From Brachynemurus nebulosus (taxonomy: Eukaryota; Arthropoda; Insecta; Neuroptera; Myrmeleontidae): a DNA stretch of 64,000 nucleotides. Below are positions 1 to 15,000 of the stretch, one piece after another. Position 1 is the first letter of the stretch, and each line of letters begins with the position of its first letter. The notes below the pieces were generated by a model. The model saw only the letters and a list, made by a program, of their open reading frames with translations, did no database searches and was not told the origin of the DNA. The stretch lies in the NCBI GenBank assembly GCA_035578155.1, contig JAPWDM010000023.1, forward strand, positions 2,170,001-2,234,000. The letters run 5' to 3'. The position numbers and the translations under genes are program-made.

Positions 1-39
1 ATCCAAAATGAAAGAAAATTAAGCATAATTTTTACTTAC

Positions 40-3000
40 TTTACATTCAAGATATCGCATACGTTCTGCGCATGGTTGTTTTGATTGCGGTGGTATAATT
101 CGTCCATCTTTCGTCACACGTTTCTGAACCACAACACCACATTTTAAACATTTTTTTAATCTGGCCACACAATCTTCACAGGCGGGTTTATGTCCGCACG
201 GTTCCAACGTAACATTTTCCTCCGAAAGATCCGAACATATCGAACATTCCACCGGTTTCCGTGAGCTTGGCTGTTCGTCACGATTACGTGACGAGTCACG
301 AGATCTATTGTTCGTATCCTCTGAATTATTTGCTGTGGTTCGATTTCTACTAGAATTACCAACACGTTCATTTGATTTTTCACGTTTATAAATCTGTTTT
401 ATTGGACTACATTCAACGGTCACGTTGAAACCTTCCGATGTGTTTCTTCGATGTTGGAGGGAACGCTAATTTTAAAAAAAAAAAAAACAGTATTTTTATT
501 ATCGGTAGAAAATTAGAGATGGGCGATTATAAATGATTCATATAATCGAATGATCTACTAATGGAATACTGTAAAAGAGGCGGACTAGAACACCTGACGT
601 GATCAGAGCAAAAACCAATAATTTCTTTCTTCGTGTAGTGAATAACACTGAGTACTGAATCGAACATATTAACAATGGAGTATTATAAGAAGGAGATTTA
701 ACTTATATGAGAGGAATTGACAAAATTGGTCAGGAAAATGGTAAATATAAGGCTTTCTTTTTTTACCACTCGCGGCGTTAATAATGCTCAAATACTGATG
801 TGAATATAGCGAATAGAGTAACATAAAACGGATAAAACAGAATGTAACTACAGTACTTATTCTCAAATGGAAACACATCGGGACTGGGGAAGTGAGTGTT
901 TCCATTTGAGAATCACCAATGTTGGTTGATGGTATTTAATAATAAGGAAATACATAGAAATTACATATGTATGAAATAAATTCTTATAGTTTATACGGTG
1001 GATATCCAATGGTACTGACTTCGATTTTACATAGTGACGTCAGCGAATTATATAATATAAAATGTAAATAATGCGACTCAAAATAAAAATAATTGTTAAG
1101 TTTATTTTAAAACCCACTTTATAACTGAGTTGTACATTGAAAAAGATTCCAGAAGATTCTATTCAAAAGCTAACAAAGATAATATAGAAGCCCGCGTTTC
1201 TATTTGAGAGTGTTCCAGTTGAGAATAAGTACTGTACCGCTTTCGTATCCGTCGAACACGAGTGCCATCTTTGATTTGGACACTTTTTTGAATACATTGA
1301 GTTTCGTCTCCTTGTCTAATCTCCATAATATTAACATATGTTTCCTAGAGATACCACAGGCATTAAATTGTGAAGCATGACTCCATTTTACTAAACCCAA
1401 CTTGTAACCACGGAGACTTGTTTATAAATATTAGATAAACCATTTAACCATTAAATTAATGGTTTGACCGCCATTAAAGTAATCACATCAGTCAATTTTT
1501 TTGCTTCAGTTTCTTAATGTATTAGTGAAACATAGCATTCTCTCTACTCGATACTCTCCTCAATGGTGAATAATTACTAATACCGTGAATCGGAGTAAAT
1601 CGGCACGAATTCATACCGTATACAACTTCGTATCATATTTTTTTGTATTTTACGAGAATCTATTTATGTCAACATGGTAACTTTGCAAATAACCAAAAAT
1701 TTTCGAAGATATTTATGATTTTTGAAAAAATAATCAAAATTATGTAATTTTCACTCCGTGATAAACTGAGGTAAAAAAAAATGATAAAAGTGTGAACTGA
1801 AACGATCAGCAGGGTTGACCAAAATTGTAATTGAAATATAATTTAGAATTTTTTATATTTATACATCGAAAAAAGGAATAATGCTTGATAATTTTGTATA
1901 GAAATAAACGTAAAATCTAAAGTTTATAAAATATAGAAATGTTATATTTAATGTATTTATAAAAATCTCGAATAATTTGAGAACCTTGAAAGTCAATACA
2001 TCCTTCATCCGTCCTTAATCACCCGATATTAATCCTTTTATGCTTGATATAGCATCATTATTAACCCATGTACCGTCTCTACCCACCCCTTTTCCGCCCG
2101 TATTAACCTTCAATTTAATTCAAAATTAACGTTTTGTATTTAAATGAACGTTTACAGTTTTCTTTTCTCATATGTGCTTCAAAATAACTAAAGATTCGAT
2201 TAAACAACAATTTATTCGCAAAAACACCAAAATAAATTGTTTTTAAATAAAATTTTAACAAACAAAAAAATATCAATGGGGATTTCAATTTAAATCGATT
2301 TTTTAATATTTTTCATCCAACTTCAATGCTAGTCACTATCGCTACCCAAAAGAACGATTATTCTACTATAGTTTAAGGAAGATATATGCTCGTTTTATGT
2401 CTAGAATTTTAAATCAAGTTTATGAATAACTTTTTTTGGGTTCCGAAGAAACATTTCGGAACCATTGTTTTTATGCAGTATGTAGTTTTTTTCGATTTGT
2501 CCTAATTCACCCTTTAGTAGGGATGATCGATATTAGAAAAACATCGATGTTAACATCGATTCAAGAGTATCGATATACGATATATATCGAAAGAAAGACA
2601 TCGATGTTCGAAAAGATCGATGTTTATGTAGCAAAATAAACAACCATTATAATCTATTATTTTATTTATTAAAAATTAACATTACCAGTATTTATTTGGT
2701 ACACTTTGCAAAAAAAGTCACTTTGTTAGAAGTTTCTCTTTTAGTCTGTTCCTTTGTTGATACAAATGCTGCTCAGCTTTTGAAAAAAAGTCTCTCTGAA
2801 GCTGTTGAAGTTGCTGTGAAACACAAATATTTAATGGCAATTTTTTTCAAGTCTGAATAAGTGGATCCTAAAACTTGCGATAAAAGTAATGGATCTTGTT
2901 TTAAATCAGCTACAGGACTTTTTAACTACTGGATAGCTTAGAGTAATATCGATGTTTCGATATTATTCTCGTAACATCGATGTGTCGATGTTATCGAGGA

Positions 3001-6000
3001 CATAACATCGATGTTTTAACATCGATGTTTTCCCCCTAAACATCGATGTTTTTCTACCATCGATAAATATCGATCATCCCTACCCTTTAGGTCTCGATTC
3101 ATCTCGATTTACACTTATATACTATTATTACCTTATTATGCTCTTGTGTAAGCGCCTCTCTATTTAATAAATCTTCAGTCTGTCGATTTGAGTCGTTTGC
3201 ATTGGTCGGATTGGCATTAATCACGTTATGATCACGCTTATACGATTTAATCAGTTCACATTTGGATGGATCATGTAGCAGATCTAATGCCGCTTGCGAT
3301 TTCGAATTCAAAATGTCCCAACTACATCCAACGCGTACTAAATAACAAGCGATCGCTATCGCTAAACGATATTCATTTATATGACTTAATTCTTCATATA
3401 TTTCGTATATTTCGGGTGCAGTCGATTGTTGCACTTCGGACGTTAAATTGGCGCGTTTTATTATAACTAAATGTAATGCTGTGTCACCATCTTCATCTTG
3501 CACATTCACATCAGAATTTAAATTCACTAAAAGTTCTATTACACTGCAATGACCTTTAAAAAAAGATACTTGGATTAAAATTTTGAATTTTTTTTTTAAA
3601 CATGTCTACCTTGGCTAACAGCTAACAGTAACGCTGTTTGATTTCGATTATTTCTTAAGTCGATATCAGCTTGCCCGAGACGGATTAAAGTTTCCACAAC
3701 GTCACGATGACCATTTAACGCGGCTAAATGTAACGCTGAAAATCCGTCGTCTTTTTTAACGTTTACTAATTGACGTGTTTTTGCTAAGAGTGTTTTTGTT
3801 GCGAAATTAATTCCTTTGAGTGATGCGTGATGTAATACATTAAAGCCACGTTTGTTTCGTACGGTAAAATCAATTCCTGTAATCAAATTGTTACGCACAA
3901 TTTAGAAAAGTAATACAGGTGAATAATTTCAGAATTGTCATTTTTATTACGGTTAAACCAGGGTCGGACCTAGCCTAAGTGGTGCCCGGGGTAAGGTCAA
4001 AAAATGGCGCCTCTCTAGAAAAAAAGATTTCTTTTTCCCTCACAAAAAACAACTGACGAGAAAACAAAAAAACGTCACATACCTAATTTTAGCGCCCCCA
4101 AGACCTGATGCCCGGGACATGTGCCCTGGCTGCCCCCCAGATCCGGCCCTGGGTTAAACTACTAATTTAATCAAAAAACAAATTGTGTTTTTTATCCAAG
4201 ATACAAACCGAATTATTATAGATGGCGACTAGAGTCCCTATAATAAAAAAGAGTGGTGACATGTGTGCTGAACGCTGATTGGTTCCAGCATTTTCTGTCC
4301 ACAGTTTGCGTAAAATACATTAGAAATAAATTAAATATTAACAAAATCATTTAGATTAACCTAGAAAGAATAATTAAATTAAAAATTCTTAATTGTTTAT
4401 TAATTCATAACTTATTAATAATAATTATGTACTCAAAAATATTTACTCAAACATGTGATAATTAATTTTGAAGCTTCCCGCTTTGTTTTGGACACAAAAT
4501 GGATGACATGTCATGACTCTATTTATTATAGGGACTCTATTGGCGACGCAAATATTCTCACTCGCGCCTCTGGTGGTAAAATTAGAACTAGTATCAAGTA
4601 AAAATATATGTTTACGTTTAATTGGTAATATAAAATCTAGTGATCCGCACATAATTTATATAATACATATTTTTATGCTAATTGAACGTCAAATTTTACT
4701 ACCAGAGGCGCGCGCGTAATCTTACGTCGCCAATATTTTTTGCGTAATAAAATCAAAGCATTCTGTACTACATAATTTCATAATTTGACGCATATTCATT
4801 AACTCTTTAAATGATTAAGACGAGTTAACTCGTCCTGCAATATGGCGGTTCAAAATGCTGTAATATGTAGTATATATTCACTGGTACAGGTAGAGTCCCT
4901 ATAATAAATAGAGTCGTGATATGTCATCCATTTTGTATCCAGAACAGAGCGGGAAGCTTCAAAAGTTGATTATCACATGTTTGAGTAAACATTTTTGAGT
5001 ACATAATTATTGTTAATAAGTTATGAATTAATGAACAATTAAAAATTTTTAATTTAATTACTCTTTCTAAGTTAAACTAAATGGTTTTTATTAACATTTA
5101 ATTTATTTCCAGTGAATTTTACGCAAACTTTGGATAGAAAATGCCGGAACCAATCAGCGTTCAGCACACATGTCACCACTCTATTTATTATAGACACTCT
5201 AGGTATAGGTAACAGGTGCCGCCATCTGTGACAGATTTTCCGAAATACGGTATAATTCTAAATATGTTAAATTTTATCAACACAGTTTAATATAATTTAT
5301 ATTTTGTAAATTCCTAGGGTTCACTTTTTTGATATGTTGGGATCTTTGATTTTTTTCTTTTTCTTTTTTTGTAACCTTATCTATTGTACTTATCACTGGC
5401 AGTAAAAAGTCCGGCATTTTGAGACAAAAAAATTTTTCCATATAGTTTGTTTAAAAGGGTTAATCTACTGAAACTTATGGCTGTTATATTCGTATATTTG
5501 GATATCGTTTGTGTTTAGCGTTTGTTGATATTAGCTCATATTTGAAAAATTTGACTCAATAGCATGAAATAATGCAAATTTGAGTACTTTTGATCAAAAT
5601 AGACAACTTTTTTATTCCAAATAAACCGTTCCAGTAATATACAGCTGAACCTTTTTTTTATACGGAGAATAGGGACCGCATAAAAAAAATCGCACAAAAA
5701 AAATATATATATATTTAAATATATCATAAATACCTAGCTATAAAAAGATTAGTTCGGTCCAGATTGTAAAAAAAAAAAAAAAACTTTTTTTATGCGGTGG
5801 ATCGGGACCGCATAAAAAAAGTTTCATGGAACGGAAGTTTCACGCTCAAAACCTCCCAATTTCAATATAAGTTGCTTTTCTAAACAATATAAAGCCTTAA
5901 TTTACATGTAGAAACATTTTATTTCAGTTTTATAATATGAAAATTTTGAAAAATACATCTGTAAAAAAATTAAATGATGCAATAACTTATGTTATTATGC

Positions 6001-9000
6001 AATGTACTGATTAAATGCTTAAAAACCATCAAAAAGTATTTTTATCAAAGAAAGTTATTATAGTAAATGTTTAAGTTTCTTACTGTCTCTTGATTTTGAT
6101 TCATATTATGCATTTTAATGGCCATTTTTTTAAAAACCGCATAAAAAAATGTTTAGCTGTACTCAGTTTTAGTAATATCTTTGTTGATGTTCCCTTTTGA
6201 TATCCATATTTTTTGTTATAACTTTTTTTTGTTCGATTAAATGAATATTTTTGGAATAAAACTCAAATACACCGCCAAAGTATGTGGAACATAGCTTCCT
6301 CATATTCGTAATATTTAATTATTGATCAGTAATATGCCCTCAGCTACCCTCAAAATTTACCAGACAAATAGTAAATAAGATTTTGGCGTTTAAGCCTTGA
6401 ATATTTCATCAAACTTGGGGGAACAGTTTTATGGACAGACAGGCAGACACGGAATCAAAATTGTTAAGGAAGTTCTGAAACGTGAAACGTGAGTGAAAAT
6501 TTTGATTCTGAAAGAAAAAAATGATCTTACCTGGCGTGTTGCATAACATTTCAATAACTTCGTTACTTTCTTTTCCAATTGCGTCATGAAGAGCCGTGTC
6601 ACCATATAAATCCTAAATTTTATAAAAAAAATTTAATACTTCGATAATTCAAAATGATGTTTCAATGCACAAACGCACAAACCTGTAAATTGACATCAGC
6701 GCCTCTAGACAATAAAACATTTACACAATGTGACGGTTGTTTATGTGCGGCAATATGCAAAGCGGAACATCGCCCTTTATTCAACGCGTTTATATCAGCC
6801 CCGTGATCCAACAGTAAAGATATGATTTCCGGTTGATTTCCAAACGCGGCATAATGTAACGTTGTGTCGCCATCTGTATCCGCCGCGTTCACATTCGCCC
6901 CCACTTCTAACAACAATTTGGTAACGGCAATGTGTCCCTGATGCGCGGCCACCTGTAACGCGGTACGGCCGCCGCTTCTCATATCCGGATTGCCACCGGG
7001 AGTTTCACGTATTGCGTCCAGTGTACGTTTAACAGCTTCCAATTTTCCATGTGCTGCGTCGCGCACCAACCGATCGGCCAGCCCATTTCCAACACCTGGT
7101 TCACCTTCACCAGCGCCGCCTGGTAGCCATGACACTAAAAACGGAGTTAAAGTGTTAAGAAATTCGGATATGCATTAAGTCGAAGCTCTTTGAGCAGTTT
7201 TTGATGTATACAGGGTGGAAAGTATATAAGTCTCGCTGCGAAAACAGTGGGTAGATCTCACCCATGGAATTAATATTTGCCAATAAATTTGAACCAGAAG
7301 TGTTTTTTAACAGAGAAAATTTGATACTAAATATGAGTAAAAAAAGGGAGCCTTAAATTTTTTTTCATCCGGCTCTGACCATCTTATATTTTAAGATAAA
7401 TTTTCTGTTTTTAAAAAACCAACATACAATAAATATTCAGATAGTTACCGTGACATTCAACTTTTCGACAGAACAGTTTCAAATTTTAATAGTATAAAAA
7501 AGAATGCAATATCTGATTATCCTTGTAATTTGGGAAAGATTGATTGCATAGAACACTAGAAGCCAACTAATATCAACGAAGTGTAGATTGCTTGGAGCTC
7601 TTTGTAGGCCTGTCACAGCTTTAGTCATGTAGTCAGTCGCTGTCCGTCACCGAACGCACAGTGCATTGTATTACATTGTTAGACATTGTTAGTTGAACAG
7701 CACACATTTCTCTCTCTGGTAATACGTGTGTTGTAGTAGTGTTTGTAAATACGCACACAGACGCAACCATTAAACCAATACCACTGCAAACAGTGTGTAT
7801 CTACACCAAAAGAGTGGGGAAATTTTACGTCACCCACTGGCGACAAGTGGAACAGTGTAATTTGGTTACTAGTATGGTCCCTTGATTGATTGCTTCTGAG
7901 TTAAGATAATTAGGGTTAAACTTTGTATCTACTCCATGTATGAGATCTCAAAATTCTGACTACGTACCCTTATTTTGTATTTAACAATATAATGCCTTGA
8001 CAGAATTCAATAAAAAAACTAGGGAAAGAAACCATTAATAAGTCCTATAGGTAAAGAAAAATTGAATTATTAACTTCCCATAGGAAGTTATTGTAATGGG
8101 TCCGATTTTACGAATCGCTAATTTTGACATATCTCCACGTTTTAAGGTCACTAGAATCCGAATCCATCGTTTTTAGCGTGATGTCTGTGTGTGCGTTCGT
8201 TCATTCGTTCGTGAATTTTTTTTCGTCTCGCATATCTCGAGAACAAATGATGATATCAACTCCGGACTAATTTCATTAGATGCGTAATCAAAAAATGAAG
8301 ACCGGATAAAGTTTTCAGCAAATTCGGATTAGCGGTTTGTTTTTTGTGGTAAAAAAACAGAATTAACTTTATTAACATAACACAGATTATATGGATTTTT
8401 TACCATAACATTATTATATAATGGCCTAAGAACCTTCCCTGATGTTAAAAACGCCAGTATGTCTTGAGAACAAATGATGTTATCATTTGTTTGATAAGGG
8501 TGGAGCCCCCACCCTTAGGTACAGAAGGCGAAGCCGCCGGTATGGTGCAAGGGGCAAAGCCTCTATCGGGGGCCCAGGGGAGAAGTTGCCCGAAATGGAA
8601 AAAGAATTATTTATGTACAGTAGTCTCTAGTCTTTAAGGACACCCAATGGGAAGTTGACAGTGTGGGTAGACCTGTCCCCCAAATTTTTTGCTGATCGTT
8701 TTGAATTGAAGATATTATCAGAGAAATTATAGTATTTTAATACGAATTTAACATCGACACCAGTTTCAAGCAACTGAACCGAAGCAGTTTGGCAACGCTG
8801 TATGACACTACAACTCGCATACAGCAGTGCGAATTTCAAAATTTCAATTACATATCAGTGTACTTAAAAAAAATTGGAAACATCGTGGAGCCAGTTCATT
8901 TGTGATTTTCTCAAACTGTTAATACCGAAAAAATTACTGTAGTTTTAGTGTTTACAGGGTACTATGAGTCACCCCTGCAAACGAGGTGAGTTATTTACTT

Positions 9001-12000
9001 TCCACCCTGTATATTAACACTTTACAGTCAGCGTTTGAAAATAGCCAGAACAACCGTAGAGGCTGATCGCGATTAGTGATCACACATGTGTATAATCTTA
9101 CCGCACCAGTAACCAACACAACAAACACACTCTTTGTGTGATGATATTTTATTTTTGTACTTGTATTGAAATGCACGCATATAATAAAAGTATTAAATTG
9201 TTTGAGTTTTTTAATTTTTTTATCATTAACAGTGTGTTTGTCTGTTATTATTTTTATTAAAAATGTGTATGTTTACAGTTACACATGTTGAATCATTCCG
9301 TGAATTTATTTATACAAAGTTTTTTTTTTTTAAATTCTTTAAAAATACTGTCGGCGTCTGGGAGGAAGTTTACTGTGAAAGTGCGCGGACCGTATAGCGT
9401 TAATTGAGGCTACGCTACACTAAAAATAAAAGTGATGACTTACTGGAAGGTTCGATTCGTTGATTTTGATCAGCATGCATCGTATTTGACAGTTCAGTGG
9501 CTGAACCCGGTAAAAGTCTTACACATGCCGGATTTAACGTCCACGCTGTACCATCCAATTGTATTCTTAGGTCACCATCGCCATAAACTTTAATGACTTT
9601 TCCTAATTTTCCTAAAGCCTAAAATATATAGATTGAGTTAAAATATTTTTTGTGCAATTTTCAACTTTAAGAAAATGATATTAACATTTTTCATAATATC
9701 GATCCATTCACCGTGGCCCTTTTGTAATTCTTTGACCCGTTCCATATCGTTGATTACACAGACAATGTCCCCGACCGAGAAACAGTTAACTTTTACGAGA
9801 GCGGCAGGATTGTATGTCCAACGATTATTACACCCTAAAGTAAGTGATACGTAAATAAACAAAATATTTTAATCAGGGTGCCGAATCTTGAAATGTGTTA
9901 TGATATGGTATTGAATCTACTGTCGTTGTAACTTCACATTTTTCTCAAATGGTTATCTAAAAAACGGGTTGTTCTCTTTGCTATTCAATCGCTCTGAACC
10001 GAAACTATGGGTGCCTGTACACGATCAGTAATACTGTCAGTATTTCAAAATACTGACACTTTTATTGATCGTGTATTGACGATACTGAAATAATGATGAA
10101 AGTATTGAAGAATGGCTTATAATTCCATCAGTATTCACTTCAGTACTAAGACGTGGAGGGGACAGTGACATTAATGACAGTTAAAACTGTTAAAACCTAT
10201 TTCTGGTATATTATGTACATTATGTACCAGCGGTACCAGCCGAGATAAATGCAAATCGATTGTAGATCATATAATATGTACATCATGGAAAAGTAAGCTT
10301 GTACATAATATATTATTGATTAGTATGTACGGCAATATGTACAATATGTACGATATGTACCGTATGTACATACAAGCGTATATGTATGGCGTAGCTAGAA
10401 AAAAAATAACGAACATAAAGTTTTTTCTTTTTTGTTTTCTTGTTTTGAGTTGCAAACGCTAATACTATAGCTAAACACGCTTCTTCCGTAATAATAACAA
10501 TTCCAAAATTTTATTAATTTAAAAATTCCGAAAAATTAAACTTGACAGTTTGTTTTAAAATACTGAAGAAAATAATAATAGTGTACGGTATCATAAAAAT
10601 ACTGAAGTAATAAAAATAATGATTCATTATTTTTATCAGTAAATACTGACAGTATTACTGATCGTGTGCAGGCAGCCTATAGCCACCTATATCAGTGATT
10701 ATTTGTCAATTTATCAGGACGCTGTACTGAAACTGAAATGGGGAATTTGATTAATTTTGGGAAATTATTTTAAAACACACATATTTATGTATTATGCATG
10801 TATACGTTTTTAATTTTTAAAAATAATGCCGAAAATTGTTAGAAAAAATTATTTTAGTATTTGTTCTCAAAATTTGCGCGAAAACGTTTACTAGCTGTCA
10901 GTTACGTCACATTCTCTAGATAGCAACAGGTGTCCTGTATCTAAGAAAAAAAAATGTTTATTTTTCCTGTAACTAGGAATAGAAATTGTTGATTTTAAAA
11001 AAAATTAATTAAATTTTGATTAATTTCCATAATTACGTTTGCTAACCGGAAATTAAGTAGCGACACTAGTGGTGATAGTGTTGAAATATAAGAGAAAGCA
11101 ACGTCACAGCCCGTTTCTGCTTGCGTGGATTTTAGCTAAAAAATTACTTTTTTAATTAATTTTTTTTAAATCAAATAATGATAGTTAAGATGAATTAGTA
11201 TAATAAATTGCTGTCTTTTATTATAAATTTTCATTAAAATTTGTTTTAATTGCTTTTCTTTGATACTGTCAAATACCCCATTTGTTTAATAAAGCCCATA
11301 TATCTGCTCATTTTACGTTTAAAAAAGTCTTAAAATGGAAAAGAATGGAAATTAAAATAAAAAGCATAAAAGATAATTTTTATGATATTTTTTTGAAAAT
11401 TTCAAAATAAAATGACGTTTGATAGTAGGATTATAAATAATTTTTTTTATTATTTTCCAAAATCACATCGTAATAAGTGCTCGCTTTGAAAAAATCAAGC
11501 ACAGTATTTTAAAAAAATAAACGTCCTGATAAACTGACATATTTGTCCATCTTGAGCGTTGTAGTCGAATTTCGTATCCCCTTCAAGCAAAAGCTTATAG
11601 CGATAGCGGTAGACCTATTTGCCTGTCTCTTTCCAAAATATCGTATCACAATGATTCCAGATTACCAAATCTATTAACACATTTCAAAACTTGGGGCCCA
11701 AAATTTGCAAATAATAGTGTACCTTCGTGTTGTACTCTAATATCACCACGAACTGTAACGCGATGTACTGTACCCATCTTTCCAATATACTAAAAAAAAA
11801 AAAAATTACAGGATAAGTTTCCGTCTGTAATTAAATTCGATAGCTTATTTAAAAAATAACGAGATTTTCCCAACCAAATTTTTTAGTTTTCGCCAGAGAC
11901 AGCACATGTTCGAGTGAGACAAACATTAGCCAGAACGATATGCCGCCGCCCTGATGTTAAACCGCTTCGTGCTTTGAGAAAATCATCCACTGATATTATG

Positions 12001-15000
12001 TTGTTGTCTTTTAATTTAAGTAAAAAAAGAAGAAAATAAGAATGATTTCAAGTTCCCCTTAAGTCAGTTAAAAATTGAATATCCGATATTCAATTAGAGT
12101 GAAAAACTCATATGGCAATCGTCGTTGTCATGGCAACCATGCATAATAGCAAATAAATATAAGCCCTCAGAGGCCCCTTTTTTTAGCCCTCAAGAACATT
12201 ATTCGAAGATGTATTTCCGTAACGTATTAAAAAAAAACCAACTTTTTGCGATAATGCACGCTAAATTGAGCATAGCGAAAGTAAACATAAGAAGGTAGTA
12301 ATAGTATATTGTGCAATAAGGGCGGAAAATTGTCGATTTCCCACGAGAACGAAGTTGAGCGCACGATCGTAGTGAGTGCGCTCATTCGCTCGAGTGGGCA
12401 ATCGACAATCCTGCATGAGTTGCATATACTATTTCTTATTACGAGTTTCACATACTTTTTTCTATTATTATTACTATTTTTTACTCCTTTTTAAAATAAT
12501 ATTTTTGAGTGTTTATCGTTTTTTTTGAAATAAATATTGTTTAAATTATTTTGTTTGTGGTTTCTATAGAAATAATTATGAAATATTTATTAAATGGAAA
12601 ATCACGAGGCGGCTTTGCGTGTTTTGATTAAATTTTGCGTGTTTTATTATCAATTTGCGTGCGGAAAGTATACTTTCCGCACGCAAAAATATATGTGGGA
12701 AGAGTACAGTGGGCAAACAGCTATTCTGCGTACAAAAATGTGTGTGCCAAGTTAGTACTTCTCTCGTATGAGTAATAAAATAGTACATTGTGCAACTCAT
12801 GCGGGATTGTCGATTACCCACTCAAGCGAATGAGCGCTCGAACGTAGTGAGTGCGCTCATTCGCTTAAGTGGGCAATCAACAATCCCGCACCAGTTGCAC
12901 ATACTATTTTTATTACGAATTTCACATACTTTTTTTCTAATATCTTACTATTTTTAACATTTTTATTACTTTTTAAAATAATATTTTTGAGTGTTCGTCT
13001 TCTTTTTTCTGAATCAAATATTGTATAAATTAGTTGGTGGTTTCTATAGAAATAATTATGAAATATTTATTAAATGAAAAATCAAGAGGCGGCTTTGCGT
13101 GTTTTGATTAAATTTTGCGAGTTCTTTTGTCAATTTGCGTGCGGAAAGTTTACTTTCCGCATGCAAAAATGTATGTGGGAAGATTACAGTGGGCAAACAG
13201 CTATTTTGCGTACAGAAATGTGTGCGCCAAGTTAGTATTTCTCCCGCATGAGTAATAAAAAATTATTTTTCCTAGTTATATGCATCGTTTGGTAATGTCC
13301 CATTGAATTTTTTTTATTAGTATGACCAAAAACGAAGTTGCTAACCACTAGACCCACTCGAGGTTAGAGTAGATGTTTATCTAAGCGTACAGCAAAGAGG
13401 CTGCGTATCTATTTTCAGTATTTTTTAAACCAAAAAATAACTTACTTCAGCCATTCGTTGATTCCAACCACCATGACCTTGTTGTAACGCTTTAAGTTGT
13501 TCTACGTTTACGTTAACTAAAACTTTATCACCAACGCTAAACTGTACTGACGACTTGTTATTTGTCAAAGCTCTATTCAACGACTGATTTTCAATTTGTT
13601 CACCTAAAAACAAAACTCCATTAATAATACTACTAATCGAAAACCAGTAACATCGTTTTAATTACCTAGAACCGGAATGTGATCCCGATAATAGAATCCT
13701 CCAGAGGCTTCTTGAACAAATTTTAAATCACAATTGCCTTTATGACCCAAACGGTAAACATTTGTTGCGCCGGAAGTCCATGTTACGTTTGCAACTGATC
13801 GGGCACTCTCGTTATCCCATCCTCGAATGTCCATCACTCGACCAGTTTTTCCTTCGCCACCGTCTTGCATGCCCCATTCCCAATCATGGCCTCTAACAAC
13901 CTTTGCCCCAACGAAAATCCCACGAAGATGACATTTAGTTGCGTTTTTTCGTATTGGTAATTCCACACTAAAGAAAATGTTTATTATTTTTTATGGTAAT
14001 CATGCAGAAGCCCGGCTCCACTTATTTTTGGCTCTCAAAAGAAAAACTAATGATCCGATTTTAATGATATTTTTTTAAAATGTTCATCGCTACCGCGGAT
14101 TAGTTTAAAAAAAATACTACAAATCGATACCGATAATGGAAAAGCTGGGAAACTGTTTTAAAATTTGATAAAATTCAGTTTTTTTAAATTTTCTTTTGTC
14201 ATTTAGTGCGTGAGCGTTTATATGTGAATTTGAGTACATAGTCTAGTAAAACTGACCAAAATAAATACTTTTTCAAGAATAAAAAAAATTGATATCTTGT
14301 TGCATTTTCGAAATATTGAGCGCAGAAATTAGAAAAATTGACTTAATTTTGACGACTACAGTGACCTCAACGCCGTGATTTGAGTGCATATTCTGGTAAA
14401 ATGGATCAAAATAAATAAGAGTAGTTGATATAAAAACTAGGTGGTGAAGTTAGTTAAGGTTAGGTTAGGTTAGTTTAGTTAGTTTTGACAATATATTTCA
14501 ACTTTGATATAAAAATTAGGTGGTGAGATTAGTTAAGGTTAGGTTAGTTTAGTTAGTTTTTACAATATACTTCGACTTTGGTATAAAAACTAGATGGTGA
14601 GGTTAGTTAAGGTTACGTTAGTTTAGTTAGTTTTTACAATATACTTCGACTTTGATATAAAAAGTAGGTGGTGAGGTTAGTTGACGTTAGGTTAGTTTAG
14701 TTAGTTTTTACAATATACTTCGACTTTGATATAAAAAAAGTAGGTGGTGAGGTTAGTTTAGGTTAGGTTAATGAGCCATTTTCTCAAAATATATATCAGT
14801 CTGACACCAGGGCGGCGACACAGGTAGGTTGGAAGTACATCTCTATGATTGAAATTTTAATTTAAAAATTGCTATATAACCGCATAAGAAAATTGTTTAA
14901 CACCAGGGCGGCGACACGGGTTATTCGGAACTAGGTACATCTCTATAGTTGGAATATTAATTTCTAAAAAATAAATAATATTCCTGGGTAACGAAATTGG

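Larger units (their letters stand above)
466..3131 (-). other. mib2 intron between ankyrin and RING exons, with repeats
   Basis: This 2.67-kb intron holds an inverted-repeat-bounded segment (850-1235), a dispersed repeat (1333-1575) and a hAT element (2518-3082). The rest is AT-rich with no coding signal that I can see. Confidence 0.7.

Noticed and set aside
14450..14768. GGTTAGGTTAG runs resembling insect telomere (TTAGG)n
   Set aside because: They are two or three units at a time inside a 70-78 bp tandem repeat, not a telomeric array.
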